Source of the DNA: Stramonita haemastoma
Lineage: Eukaryota; Mollusca; Gastropoda; Neogastropoda; Muricidae
Length of the DNA: 64,000 nt
Direction: 5' to 3'
NCBI GenBank assembly: GCA_030674155.1
Contig: CM060317.1
Coordinates: forward strand, 40,067,395-40,131,394
Part shown: positions 50,901-54,500 of the stretch, piece by piece
Layout: each line of letters starts with the position of its first letter
Numbering within the stretch: position 1 is the stretch's first letter
Position numbers and translations under genes: made by a program
Notes under the pieces: model-generated
What the model was told of the DNA's origin: nothing
Seen by the model: only the letters and a program-made list of their open reading frames with translations
Database searches by the model: none

Positions 50901-51356
50901 CCTTTACCTTTAAGGAGTGATTTCTTGTGCAGATAGATGGCATTTGATATTGATGGGGGTTTATTACCTGTTGAGTTTAAATTTAAAATGGTTTTTGGTG
51001 CAAGTTTTGGAATAACGGAGTGGTGACATCGATATGGCCTATGATTAGTGGTGCCATAAGGAACACGGAAAATGAAATGCAGATCCAATACATAGAGAAC
51101 TAACCTGAACATTGATTGATCTGATTTCTTTCAGGTAAAAGAAATGCAGCGCGTGAGTGGGGCCATTGTTCAGGTGCCTGAAGATCAGGGAGAGCAGGAT
51201 GAAGTGCCTGTGACAATAATAGGACATTTTTATGCCTGCCAGTCTGCTCAGAGGCGTACCCGTGCCCTGATGAACAACATGCAGAGTCTCCCCCAGCCTC
51301 GCCGTCCTGGTCGCCCCCAACAGCCGGGCCAAGGCCCACAAATGAATGGCAATTAA
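15115..51356 (+). CDS. IGF2BP: IGF2BP/Imp-family mRNA-binding protein (16 coding exons)
   Basis: Spliced gene for a cytoplasmic RNA-binding protein; the family binds mRNAs in RNP granules and controls their localisation, stability and translation. Exons (joined): 15115-15286, 22116-22167, 22966-23075, 23882-23936, 25060-25108, 25942-26030, 26509-26595, 30133-30171, 32749-32843, 36679-36795, 40676-40829, 42123-42218, 42646-42822, 46362-46478, 47308-47439, 51135-51356. Domains by residue: RRM1 about 2-73, RRM2 about 76-150, KH1 about 176-247, KH2 about 251-330, Gln/Gly/Pro/Tyr linker about 338-395, KH3 about 396-470, KH4 about 491-562, basic Pro-rich tail. GxxG loops are GKGG (KH1), GKKG (KH2), GSKG (KH3) and GKGG (KH4). 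Start chosen at MNK, as in known family members; an in-frame ATG at 15082 would add 11 residues. The total of about 587 residues fits the family only if one base is added at the exon 8/9 junction, which is out of phase as written. Upstream noncoding exons cannot be excluded. Confidence 0.95.
17100..17518 (-). pseudogene. Possible decayed piggyBac transposase N-terminus
   Basis: On the minus strand an ATGGCGGCC start at 17518 resembles the starts of the two clear piggyBac ORFs in this window. An acidic stretch (DDLSEDDLNAIL; EVDVEEEEENDVNRED) follows in shifting frames. The 81-bp duplication lies inside it. No conserved transposase block is visible, so this is tentative. Confidence 0.3.
17254..17416. 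repeat. 81-bp tandem duplication
   Basis: Two adjacent copies starting CCTCCACATCAACTTC (17254-17334 and 17335-17416) with very few differences (for example AAATCG versus AAATTG). Recent, local duplication. On the minus strand the unit contains an acidic SEDD-type coding-like segment. Confidence 0.9.
18886..20110 (-). repeat. Long composite repeat E, interrupted by SINE-A
   Basis: Shares with 45165-45850 a long series of blocks: GTTCCCACGCCACTCATT, GGGAGCCCACCAATATTAGG, ACGGTATTAATTCAGTCGC, CCAAAGGCTTTGACAC, GAAGCTCGACTGTG. At the right end, minus strand, is a tRNA-like head, CCATGGTGCAGTGGTTAG with B box GGTTCAACCCC. The SINE at 19676-20021 splits it: the 45-kb copy runs through the join uninterrupted. 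Confidence 0.75.
19676..20021 (+). repeat. SINE-A inserted in repeat E
   Basis: Head with A box TAGCCTAGTGG and a textbook B box GGTTCGATTCC, core (TCTTTCGGATGAGACTATAA), tail i and an A-rich end (AAAATTAAAAAAAAAA). Well preserved. Confidence 0.88.
20854..21290 (-). repeat. SINE-B, full length
   Basis: Minus strand: head GGTGGCAGGATGGTTAAGAC, B box GGGTTCGTACCC, shared core, tail iii (GGCGCTGCACTTGTGGCGAC) and (AAAAT)n end. Here part of tail ii (ACACAGGTGTGTTTAGACAC) lies between the core and tail iii, as in the 10632 copy. Confidence 0.85.
21525..21957 (-). repeat. Degenerate SINE-A
   Basis: Recognisable pieces only: TTCTTTTATATGAAGGATAATGG at the tail end and AAGGACTTTTGGCGGAGTGG in the core, with an internal short duplication (GGTTTATGTGTGCACAAGAT occurs twice). 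Confidence 0.5.
22116..22167 (+). CDS. IGF2BP: IGF2BP exon 2 (end of RRM1)
   Basis: 52-bp exon between a TTGCAG acceptor and a GTAAAC donor. Completes the split Gly codon and reads LSIHGQSMQVEATSRK, aligning with the HGKPIEVEHS segment of vertebrate IGF2BPs. Ends with two bases of an Arg codon. Intron 1 is about 6.8 kb. Confidence 0.93.
22966..23075 (+). CDS. IGF2BP: IGF2BP exon 3 (start of RRM2)
   Basis: Reads RKVNKIQIKNIPPHV, matching the KLQIRNIPPH signature at the start of RRM2 in the family. Donor GTAGGT at 23076. The acceptor chosen (TTTTAAAAAG, exon from 22966) gives the tightest family fit. A stronger-looking acceptor (TTTTTTAATGCAG, exon from 22912) is also in frame and would add 18 residues between the RRMs. 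Confidence 0.88.
23882..23936 (+). CDS. IGF2BP: IGF2BP exon 4 (RRM2 middle)
   Basis: 55-bp exon, acceptor TGTTACAG, donor GTAAGT at 23937. Encodes VGSEGAVYVTFDTPESAQ, the central beta strands of RRM2; AVYVTF is the RNP1-like strand. An alternative CAG 30 bases upstream runs into a stop and is excluded. Confidence 0.92.
24106..24430 (-). repeat. SINE-C with 15-bp target-site duplication
   Basis: Element body 24121-24415, minus strand: head GCCGCTGTGGCCTAGTGG (A box), B box GGGTTCGATCCC, tail ending GGGACAGACTTTAACTTTAA. The flanks are identical, GCATGAAAAGTGAAG at 24106-24120 and 24416-24430. This is direct evidence of retroposition by target-primed reverse transcription. Confidence 0.95.
25060..25108 (+). 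CDS. IGF2BP: IGF2BP exon 5 (RRM2 end)
   Basis: 49-bp exon between TTTTTCAG and GTAATT. Encodes LAVNSLDGYQFEGAQLK, matching ALDKLNGFQLENFTLK of the vertebrate proteins. Phase closes to zero at its 3' end. Confidence 0.94.
25942..26030 (+). CDS. IGF2BP: IGF2BP exon 6 (RRM2-KH1 linker)
   Basis: 89-bp exon, acceptor GTTTAG, donor GTAAGT at 26031. Begins VDFANNKSPRRPRS and continues as a Ser/Asn/Arg-rich linker to EIPLR, the entry of KH1. The linker is shorter than in vertebrate paralogues. Confidence 0.94.
26509..26595 (+). CDS. IGF2BP: IGF2BP exon 7 (KH1 core with GxxG)
   Basis: 87-bp exon, acceptor TTTTGCAG, donor GTATGT. Reads IVVGSEYVGAIIGKGGQTIK followed by TITQQSRA, the KH1 helix-GxxG-helix unit (GKGG at about residues 189-192). 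Vertebrate KH1 has VGAIIGKEG at the same place. Confidence 0.96.
27700..28190. repeat. Compound GT/GA microsatellite of about 490 bp
   Basis: Alternating (GT)n, GTGC-rich, (GA)n and (GT)n blocks, ending with a pure (GT)n at about 28122-28187. Confidence 0.95.
28580..29116 (+). CDS. Unrecognised 178-codon ORF in intron 7
   Basis: Open from ATG 28580 to a stop at 29114-29116 in a T-rich intron. The translation has a hydrophobic stretch near residues 50-67 (MFNFFSIFVVCILEMSVLL) and another near the C-terminus (LAATAVFPFAPFIYINAL). I do not recognise it. It may be chance, an alternative exon or part of an unknown transposable element; a slightly shorter ORF is also open on the opposite strand. 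Confidence 0.25.
   Translation: MTARLSPHAVYRAASRALQVVDYYGVFIYSFAVPTENKTQQRKTVTLHADMFNFFSIFVVCILEMSVLLERKLKMTDSCDCVFPVPPLLIFTHVLTALTSTSVKESIWSLVSKESLFKADCKESFVCLFLDESLCKTMRERNHGNLQLNTAIALAATAVFPFAPFIYINALPAAGHEL
30133..30171 (+). CDS. IGF2BP: IGF2BP exon 8 (KH1 variable loop)
   Basis: 39-bp exon between GTTTCAG and a clean GTAAGT donor. Encodes RVDIHRRDNISPE plus two bases of a Thr codon; vertebrate KH1 has KIDVHRKENAG here. The exit phase (2) does not match the entry phase (0) of exon 9. As written the mRNA would read ...ET-W-stop. Either one base is missing in the assembly or allele, or a small 3n+1 exon was missed. Confidence 0.85.
30172..32748 (+). other. IGF2BP: IGF2BP intron 8
   Basis: Contains an A run (about 31145-31160), a T run near 31450-31470 and one full SINE-A (31914-32254). 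If a 3n+1 exon exists to repair the exon 8/9 phase it must lie here; I found none by eye. Confidence 0.65.
31914..32254 (+). repeat. SINE-A, full length
   Basis: A box TAGCCTAGTGG, B-box region GGGTTCGAGTCC, core CCTTCGGATGAGACTTTAAA and GGCCATCGTGTGCCGGTGGG, tail i ending TATAAAAGAATTAATAAATA. Lies in sense orientation in intron 8. Confidence 0.9.
32749..32843 (+). CDS. IGF2BP: IGF2BP exon 9 (KH1 C-terminal half)
   Basis: 95-bp exon, acceptor TTTTTTTCAG, donor GTAAGTT. Read from its first base it gives LVTIKGSPEACSKACKEIMK, matching SITILSTPEG...ACKSILEIM of vertebrate KH1. Its 3' phase (two bases, GG) fits exon 10, so frame zero at its start is well supported. Confidence 0.92.
32844..33689 (+). 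other. IGF2BP: IGF2BP intron 9, left part
   Basis: Pyrimidine-rich unique sequence then CA and CT microsatellites; no gene recognised. The right part of the intron (35883-36678) is likewise featureless except for a G run at about 36583-36591. Confidence 0.6.
33592..33650. repeat. (CT)n microsatellite
   Basis: Nearly pure CT repeats just outside the left end of the piggyBac element. (CA)n-rich sequence at about 33318-33380 precedes it. Confidence 0.95.
33690..35882 (-). mobile_element. piggyBac-family DNA transposon, about 2.2 kb, with TTAA and terminal inverted repeats
   Basis: TTAA target duplications at 33690-33693 and 35879-35882. Just inside are inverted repeats, CCTTTAGCACCCTG on the left and, read inward from the right, CCTCTAGCACGCTG (12 of 14 match). 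It encloses a transposase coding region on the minus strand (35626 to 33957). Inserted antisense in IGF2BP intron 9. The size is typical of autonomous piggyBac elements. Confidence 0.92.
33957..35626 (-). pseudogene. piggyBac transposase (DDE_Tnp_1_7 type), frameshifted
   Basis: About 1.67 kb, room for about 556 residues, the usual length for the family. An acidic N-terminus (MADDDLEQFLWEMFYDSDLG) is followed by the N-terminal domain block (YWSTVSFNEMPGFRNIMPRD, then LYNKL), the catalytic-region blocks (KELSVDES; DAKTGYMYNWQLYLGRE; VYMDNFF; GGIDRADK), then a C-terminal Cys/His zinc-binding motif (CVVC...CQKC..ALC...CF..YH). All three catalytic Asp contexts can be found, but the reading switches frame several times, so it cannot encode active protein as written. 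Known role of the family: cut-and-paste transposition at TTAA. Confidence 0.9.
36679..36795 (+). CDS. IGF2BP: IGF2BP exon 10 (KH2 core with GxxG)
   Basis: 117-bp exon, acceptor TCTTTTTCAG, donor GTAAGA. Reads ECPLRVLCPNSLCGRIIGKK then GNVIRSFMEKSDTNIVVS: KH2 with GKKG at about residues 268-271. Confidence 0.96.
36796..38099 (+). other. IGF2BP: IGF2BP intron 10, left part
   Basis: Contains a small perfect hairpin, CGCTGTTGACGAACAGCG, at about 36891-36908, a G21 run at 37214-37234 and unique sequence. No gene recognised. Confidence 0.55.
38100..39075 (-). mobile_element. Decayed CR1/L2-like LINE reverse transcriptase fragment (copy B)
   Basis: Minus strand carries DLSAAFDTTDHLILSHLQKT and LFTLYTAPLSQTI, nearly the same as copy A at 47903-49865. 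The FYADDSQ region is eroded to FHASDSQ. Many frameshifts. Antisense to IGF2BP in intron 10. Confidence 0.8.
39150..39395 (-). repeat. SINE-A, degenerate, tail missing
   Basis: GGCACGCAATGGCCTGTTC, GGCAGAATGGATTTAATGTG and GTACTACGCTATCCCACCC mark the core and head on the minus strand. Lies directly after the LINE fragment. Confidence 0.65.
39868..40075 (+). mobile_element. RTE-like LINE 3' fragment, decayed
   Basis: Translation pieces GHVTQTSGLAKTILQGTVRR and KRKQWEDIR correspond to the GHV.R.NGLAKTILQGTVQG and RKRWEDNI region at the C-terminus of the LINE seen better at 43345-43610. Confidence 0.55.
40676..40829 (+). CDS. IGF2BP: IGF2BP exon 11 (KH2 C-terminal half)
   Basis: 154-bp exon, acceptor TTCCTGACAG (short pyrimidine tract), donor GTGGGT. 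Reads SSFEGSHYPGSMNDYYVDRV followed by ITVTGSLENTFKAEEMISEK, the last strand and helix of KH2. Phase ends at zero after ...NTYQ. Confidence 0.93.
40830..42122 (+). other. IGF2BP: IGF2BP intron 11
   Basis: Contains two decayed SINE-A-like copies in plus orientation (about 41322-41595 and 41640-41825), a short A/T run and a G run near 41631. No other feature seen. Confidence 0.6.
41322..41825 (+). repeat. Two decayed SINE-A/tail-ii copies
   Basis: First copy: GGGATAGCCTGGTTAGATG head, GGGGATTTATCCCCTGGAGTT, then tail ii (GAAATCGGAATGCAGC, CTCACCATTGGTCAACC). A second partial copy from about 41640 repeats AAATGCAGC...AATCTCAGCATTGGTGAAC. Confidence 0.6.
42123..42218 (+). CDS. IGF2BP: IGF2BP exon 12 (KH2-KH3 linker)
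   Basis: 96-bp exon, acceptor GTGTTGCAG, donor GTCAGT at 42219. Encodes QQQMMFSGLPTLPMMPGGMN then NYPGARPPYHYM, a low-complexity Gln/Met/Pro/Gly linker like the one between KH2 and KH3 in vertebrate proteins. Failure to use this donor gives 17 more codons and a stop at about 42270. Confidence 0.9.
42646..42822 (+). CDS. IGF2BP: IGF2BP exon 13 (linker end and KH3 core)
   Basis: 177-bp exon, acceptor GCGTTGCAG, donor GTGAGT. A Gly/Tyr-rich stretch (GVGNSYYGRSMYGGG) leads into LEVVYLYIPEQSVGAVIGSK and GQNIKNIMHLSAARIK: KH3 with GSKG at about residues 413-416. Locally more GC-rich than other exons. Confidence 0.96.
43345..43610 (+). mobile_element. RTE-like LINE 3' end (ORF C-terminus)
   Basis: Contains HVTRPNGLAKTILQGTVQGE in one frame and GRPRKRWEDNISKWTGLEVD then QREEWRELVVKSPGVPPQLP in another. 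This endonuclease-distal, Arg-rich tail is characteristic of RTE-like LINE ORFs. A single frameshift separates the two pieces. Confidence 0.75.
43778..43957 (-). repeat. Repeat E fragment
   Basis: CCTGCTGTTCCCATGCCGCT, GGGAGCCC-like and CATCAATATTAGGCTGCAGT blocks match the other repeat-E copies. Stops at GGGGCCCTGCACTTCT, next to the zinc-finger remnant. Confidence 0.7.
44191..44451 (+). pseudogene. Transposase-type zinc-finger remnant (BED/U1-like)
   Basis: One frame reads THTYDYRGCKNAWKWEWVDG then IGEHIRKLDAAGKEFCKAC, a TAG stop at 44338, then CGRTALEDHLQTAKHRKVID. The Cys-x2-Cys ... His-x5-His spacing with HIRK before and KHRK after resembles the N-terminal finger of hAT-like transposases and their domesticated relatives. 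A single in-frame stop breaks it; no downstream catalytic domain was found. Confidence 0.5.
44650..44820. repeat. (CT)n microsatellite, imperfect
   Basis: About 170 bases of CTCTCTGT/CTCTCT repeats, purest at about 44752-44805. A pure (CA)n lies at about 44950-44981. Confidence 0.95.
45030..45140. repeat. GC-rich hairpin-forming repeat
   Basis: Contains perfect short inverted repeats GGGGGGCTTCGCCCCCC (about 45060-45076) and GGGGCTTTGCCCC (about 45089-45101) in an otherwise AT-rich intron. Class unknown. Confidence 0.6.
45165..45850 (-). repeat. Long composite repeat E, uninterrupted 3' part
   Basis: Second long copy of the family at 18886-20110. On the minus strand it starts with a tRNA-like head, CCACCATGGTGCAGTGGTTA (A box TGGTGCAGTGG) and B box GGTTCGAATCCC, followed by about 600 bp of body. 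Length and head suggest an unusually long tRNA-derived SINE. Confidence 0.75.
46362..46478 (+). CDS. IGF2BP: IGF2BP exon 14 (KH3 C-terminal half)
   Basis: 117-bp exon, acceptor ATGTTGCAG, donor GTAAGA. Reads IMGAEGKNGGGSDKASHQGQ then QNVEERRVIITGTPEAQWK. The RVIITGTPEAQWK stretch matches RMVIITGPPEAQFK of vertebrate KH3 almost exactly. The Gly/Ser-rich loop before it is longer than the vertebrate APAEGPDVSE loop. Confidence 0.96.
46479..47307 (+). other. IGF2BP: IGF2BP intron 14
   Basis: Contains G-rich runs near 46813-46829 and 47150-47163 and a short SINE tail-ii fragment (47170-47263, minus; CTTGGCTAGAGCTCCAAGG). Otherwise unique. Confidence 0.6.
47308..47439 (+). CDS. IGF2BP: IGF2BP exon 15 (KH4 core)
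   Basis: 132-bp exon, acceptor GTTTCAG, donor GTAAGC. Reads AQFYIFEKVKTEMR...LRSEVVVPKSAIGRIIGKGG QN. The AQF...IF.K.K and V.VP....GR.IGKGG segments match vertebrate KH4; GxxG is GKGG at about residues 509-512. Confidence 0.96.
47903..49865 (-). mobile_element. CR1/L2-like LINE, 5'-truncated, with (ATT)n 3' tail (copy A)
   Basis: Minus strand: RT-bearing ORF (49650 to 48239) followed by a 3' region ending GCGCTATATAAGTTCC and a short (ATT)n run at about 47903-47926, a 3' end typical of CR1/L2-group LINEs. No endonuclease domain is present, so it is 5'-truncated. Antisense to IGF2BP in intron 15. Confidence 0.88.
48239..49650 (-). pseudogene. Non-LTR reverse transcriptase, frameshifted once
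   Basis: The N-terminal piece (VTPLLKKHDLDPNILKNYRP) lies in a different frame from the main 361-codon stretch. That stretch carries DLSAAFDTIDH, ECGVPQGSVLGPFLFTLYTA, the catalytic FYADDSQIL, and then NWMIQNKLQLNADKTEAMLV and the thumb-like QRIQNSAARLV region. RT core motifs are intact; the frameshift near 49324 and the missing 5' domains make it inactive in cis. Confidence 0.92.
49877..50158 (+). repeat. SINE-D, 5S-rRNA-like, copy 1
   Basis: Contains GTTAAGCAGCATC and CAAGTGGATGGGTGACCG, corresponding to the internal promoter region of 5S rRNA (box A and box C). A body with CACCCAGCTGTAAATGGGTA and an end GGATACCTTTACCTTTAAA follow. Confidence 0.8.
50317..50915 (+). repeat. SINE-D, copy 2, with SINE-C nested in its head
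   Basis: Split element. The left piece ends ATAGCTCAGTGGTC at 50340. After SINE-C the same bases repeat at 50632-50644 and the element continues AAGTGCTCGC, then AAGTTAAGCAGCGTCGAGC and TTGGATGGGTGACCG (5S-like), ending GGGACACCTTTACCTTTAA. The head therefore joins a tRNA-like A box (TAGCTCAGTGG) to 5S-like boxes. Confidence 0.85.
50328..50644 (+). repeat. SINE-C with 13-bp target-site duplication
   Basis: Body 50341-50631: CTGTAGCCTAGTGGTTAGGG, B box GGGTTCGATCCC, TGACTCTCAGTCGCTTAACG, GGGACAGACTTTAACTAA. Flanked by TAGCTCAGTGGTC at 50328-50340 and 50632-50644. Confidence 0.93.
51135..51356 (+). CDS. IGF2BP: IGF2BP exon 16 (KH4 end, C-terminus, stop)
   Basis: Last coding exon, acceptor TTTCTTTCAG. 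Encodes VKEMQRVSGAIVQVPEDQ then VPVTIIGHFYACQSAQRR, matching ELQNLTSAEVIVPRDQ and VRIIGHFFASQTAQRK of vertebrate KH4. The tail is basic and Pro/Gln-rich (PQPRRPGRPQQPGQG), ending MNGN at TAA 51354-51356. Confidence 0.96.
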   Translation, partial: VKEMQRVSGAIVQVPEDQGEQDEVPVTIIGHFYACQSAQRRTRALMNNMQSLPQPRRPGRPQQPGQGPQMNGN

Positions 51357-52705
51357 CACTGAAGTTCTGACACTCCACTGATAACGATCATCCCATCTGT
51401 TACCCCCCAAAAGACTACCAAGTATTACTCAAGCGTCTTGTGATAAGAACCCTAAAGCAAGACTTTTGGCTATTCCTCCCTTTCCTCAGTGTTATTTCTC
51501 GCCAGTTTGTGTGGTGCCTGAGGTATTCCATGAATGCTTGTATTCTAAAAGATGAAGCTTGTGCTTGAGGTGTTGACAAGTGTTGTTGAGTGTGTTTATT
51601 GTGATACATGCTTCAGACTCCACCAAACGGAACAGAAATGATGATTTTGAGGTCAGTGGGGGTAAGAGATGGGATCATCTGACCGTTACCCAGACATATA
51701 CCAAAGAGCCTGCCAACTGCCAGCCGCCAGTTTTTTTGTTTTTTTTCCTGCCTGTTCTGTTGAGTTTCTGCTTCTCCTTGAACACTAGCTATTTCATAGC
51801 TAGACTGGCATAAGACTGCAGTAAGCATTCATCAGTAAGATTTTTTTTTTTAAGTTTTCGGTTGTCTTTATTTTTTGGCCCCTTTTGAGTTGAAGGTGAT
51901 AAAGCATACATGCTAAGTATACTTTCAGTGACTTTAAAAACATGTCTTTTGTGAGTGCTTACAGAAGTACAGTAATAGAATGAAGACTGTTCAAGATGTC
52001 ATCATAAACGGACATGTTAAGAAAGGAATGTGTTACTTGTCTTTTATTTCAATCAATCACTTTTTGTCTCAAGTAGATCTTTCAAAGTGAAAAGATCCCA
52101 GCCAGGAATGAGCTGGGGGTTCTGTAGATATTTTGTCTGGAGACTTTGTAGACCGTTAGCACATCGTCTTTGTAGAGTTCCGCTCGTCTTGCATAGATCT
52201 TCTGTCTTGACCCCCACCCCCTGTAAGAATCCTTGTGGAAAAACTAGTGGCTTTTTGGGTATGGTAGGATGAGGTTTGAGCTACCCCACAGTGTGGCTCT
52301 CATTTTCTCTCTTTGCTCTCACATCATGCTGGAGATGAGGTGATGGAGACTGGCTAGACATACTGCAGGGAGCAGCATGGAGTTTATAACAGAGAAATAA
52401 AAACGTAAAGGGCCTGCCTGCCTGACATCAGACAGGCTTGGGTCAGCAGTGGCCTTTCAAGTCTTGCTCAGCTGTTTTGTTGTCTCTTGAGTTATTTGGG
52501 GGGTATTTAGCATGATGAATAATGACAACAAGAACAGCAAATGATCAGGTTGAGCATGAATTTTGATTGATGTAAAACAAGATTTTGAGCAAGTAAGACC
52601 ATTGCTTGATCAGTTTTGTCTTCTTGTTAAGAAATGGAGAGTATTTTTTGATACTTGTTGAATTTTTTTTTCTTTTCATTAATAAAGTTTACAAAATGGG
52701 ATACG
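51357..52705 (+). other. IGF2BP: IGF2BP 3' untranslated region
   Basis: Follows the stop directly with no splice signal or competing ORF. T-rich, with AATAAA at 52681-52686 followed by a GT-rich stretch (GGGATACGTTTTTGTTCCC), so cleavage is likely near 52700-52705. A weaker upstream signal lies at 52396-52401. Confidence 0.75.
52681..52686 (+). promoter_or_regulatory. IGF2BP: poly(A) signal AATAAA, main candidate for IGF2BP
   Basis: Canonical hexamer 1.3 kb after the stop codon with a T/GT-rich downstream element. Alternatives are AATAAA at 52396-52401 and 53952-53957; the latter would extend the UTR by about 1.3 kb and include the 27-base G run. Confidence 0.65.
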
Positions 52706-54424
52706 TTTTTGTTCCCATTTTATTATTCTTATTTTTGCAGTTATTGAAAAAAAACCCTCACACAATTTAAAAGTTGCTGTGCAGTTACTGTTTTCTTCAG
52801 TACCTTTATTGATTGAACACAATAATTCGGGGGGGGGGGGGGGGGGGGGGGGGGGAACCTTGCTTGTTTTCCATAATTTTCTTCGTTAGCAGTGCTGATT
52901 CCAAAAAGTAAACATTATCTTGTACTTAAGATACTTTAAACAATGTTTACTAAAAAAAAAAATTCTAGAATATCATTTCTCCATTCTGACTTCGACCAGT
53001 TTGATACCTGGCCTTTAAAAGGCATTACAGAAGGTGTCTTGTGCCCAGTAGAGCAGTGTTTAAGCTTTGGGAGAAAATGAAAACTTAGTAGTTCTTGGAT
53101 GCTTTTGGAAACTTCACTTTCTGGTGCACTATAGTCAGAAGGGCTTAGTGCAGAGTTCTGTACAGGCTTGGATTCTGATTCACCGTTGACTTGATTTGCG
53201 TTTAGATGTAGTTTCTTTTTGTTGTTGACAGTTGATTTTTTTCCCTTCTTCTTCACAATTGGAGGCTTTCAAGTAAGCTGAACTCTTATAATGCTTTGGT
53301 CTTGTAAAGAATTTGTACAGTTAGAAAGTGTTGACATTTTCAGTGATACCTGATTTTTTTGTTTCTCCCATTTGGTGTGCTTCTGTTCGAAACCAAGTCT
53401 TGGATCTGATTGATTTGAAAAAGTAGGAAGTCTCTATGATGAGTTCATTTGTGGCTTCTGGAAGAGGTTGTGAAAAAAAAATTACCAAGATACAGGAACT
53501 ATATTCGAACAAGAACGTTGGATTTGATTTTAAATGGTTTTTGACTGCTTGGGCTTTTTTTTTTCCCCTTTACTTACAAGTTTATGAATTTTCCAATTTT
53601 CTCATTACTAAATTCATGAAGAAAAAATGAGTTGGCACGTTGCCCTCAATAATCATTACTTTTTAGTGTTGTTCACTTTGCTTAAGTCATTTAAACAGAC
53701 TTCTGATTGATGTAGCTCGTTCAGAGCCATGTTGAGATCGATTAGGCTTTTCCCCATCCTTTTCCCCTCAGCAATGAGGACTGTACTCAGTGGCCATAAG
53801 GGCCAGCTTGCAAGGTAGTGCCGAGTCAGTCTGTACAACGCTTTACTTGAAAAAGGGAGGACAGGCCACGTTTTCTTGCTCTGTTGTTTTGTTTGATCCC
53901 GCTCCCCTTTCCTGCCTTTTTCATTCATGTTTCCTAATCAATACTTGTATGAATAAACTGGAGCTGCATAAAGTTGATTACCTGTAAGCTGTGACTTTTC
54001 AACTTGCAACTTTTTTGGTGTTTGGTTACTTTTGCTTTGGATGAATTCCACTGCTTACCTTTGAACAAGTTTGATCTTTTCTGTTGTTCTAAGAAAGTTT
54101 GCCACATTTTCAGTGTTTATGAAATCACTTATGCCACTCGTGAAAGACAGTAACTTCAAAAGTTAGAAATGTTGGTAGCAAAGTCCAGATATGACCTGTG
54201 AACTCAACAGTAGATTCTGTACTGTTCATCAGTGGCAGGCAGTGAAACTGCAATACAATATCTACTTACTACCAATTCAAAAAAATAAATTATTCTAGTT
54301 ACAAAACGAAATGGCTGCTTTGTTTGTGTGTATGCTTGAAATTGAAGCAGTAGATGTTTAAAGGTGGGATTTTTATTGTGTATTTGGTTGTTTCAACTAA
54401 GTGCATATGTTTGATTCCCCCCTG
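52706..54424. other. Region downstream of the IGF2BP poly(A) site
   Basis: Holds a 27-base G run at 52829-52855 and otherwise AT-rich sequence without a recognisable repeat or gene. Could be an extended 3'UTR if AATAAA at 53952 is used. Confidence 0.5.
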
Positions 54425-54500
54425 CCCCCCATTTTTTGGCTAGAGCTTTGAGTTTCACCAATAGTGAGATTTTTGCATGTGTGACCTCGCCCCCAACTAT

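Noticed and set aside
51357..52705. let-7 target sites in the 3'UTR, expected from vertebrate IGF2BP genes
   Set aside because: No CTACCTC seed match was seen on reading; a proper target scan was not possible.
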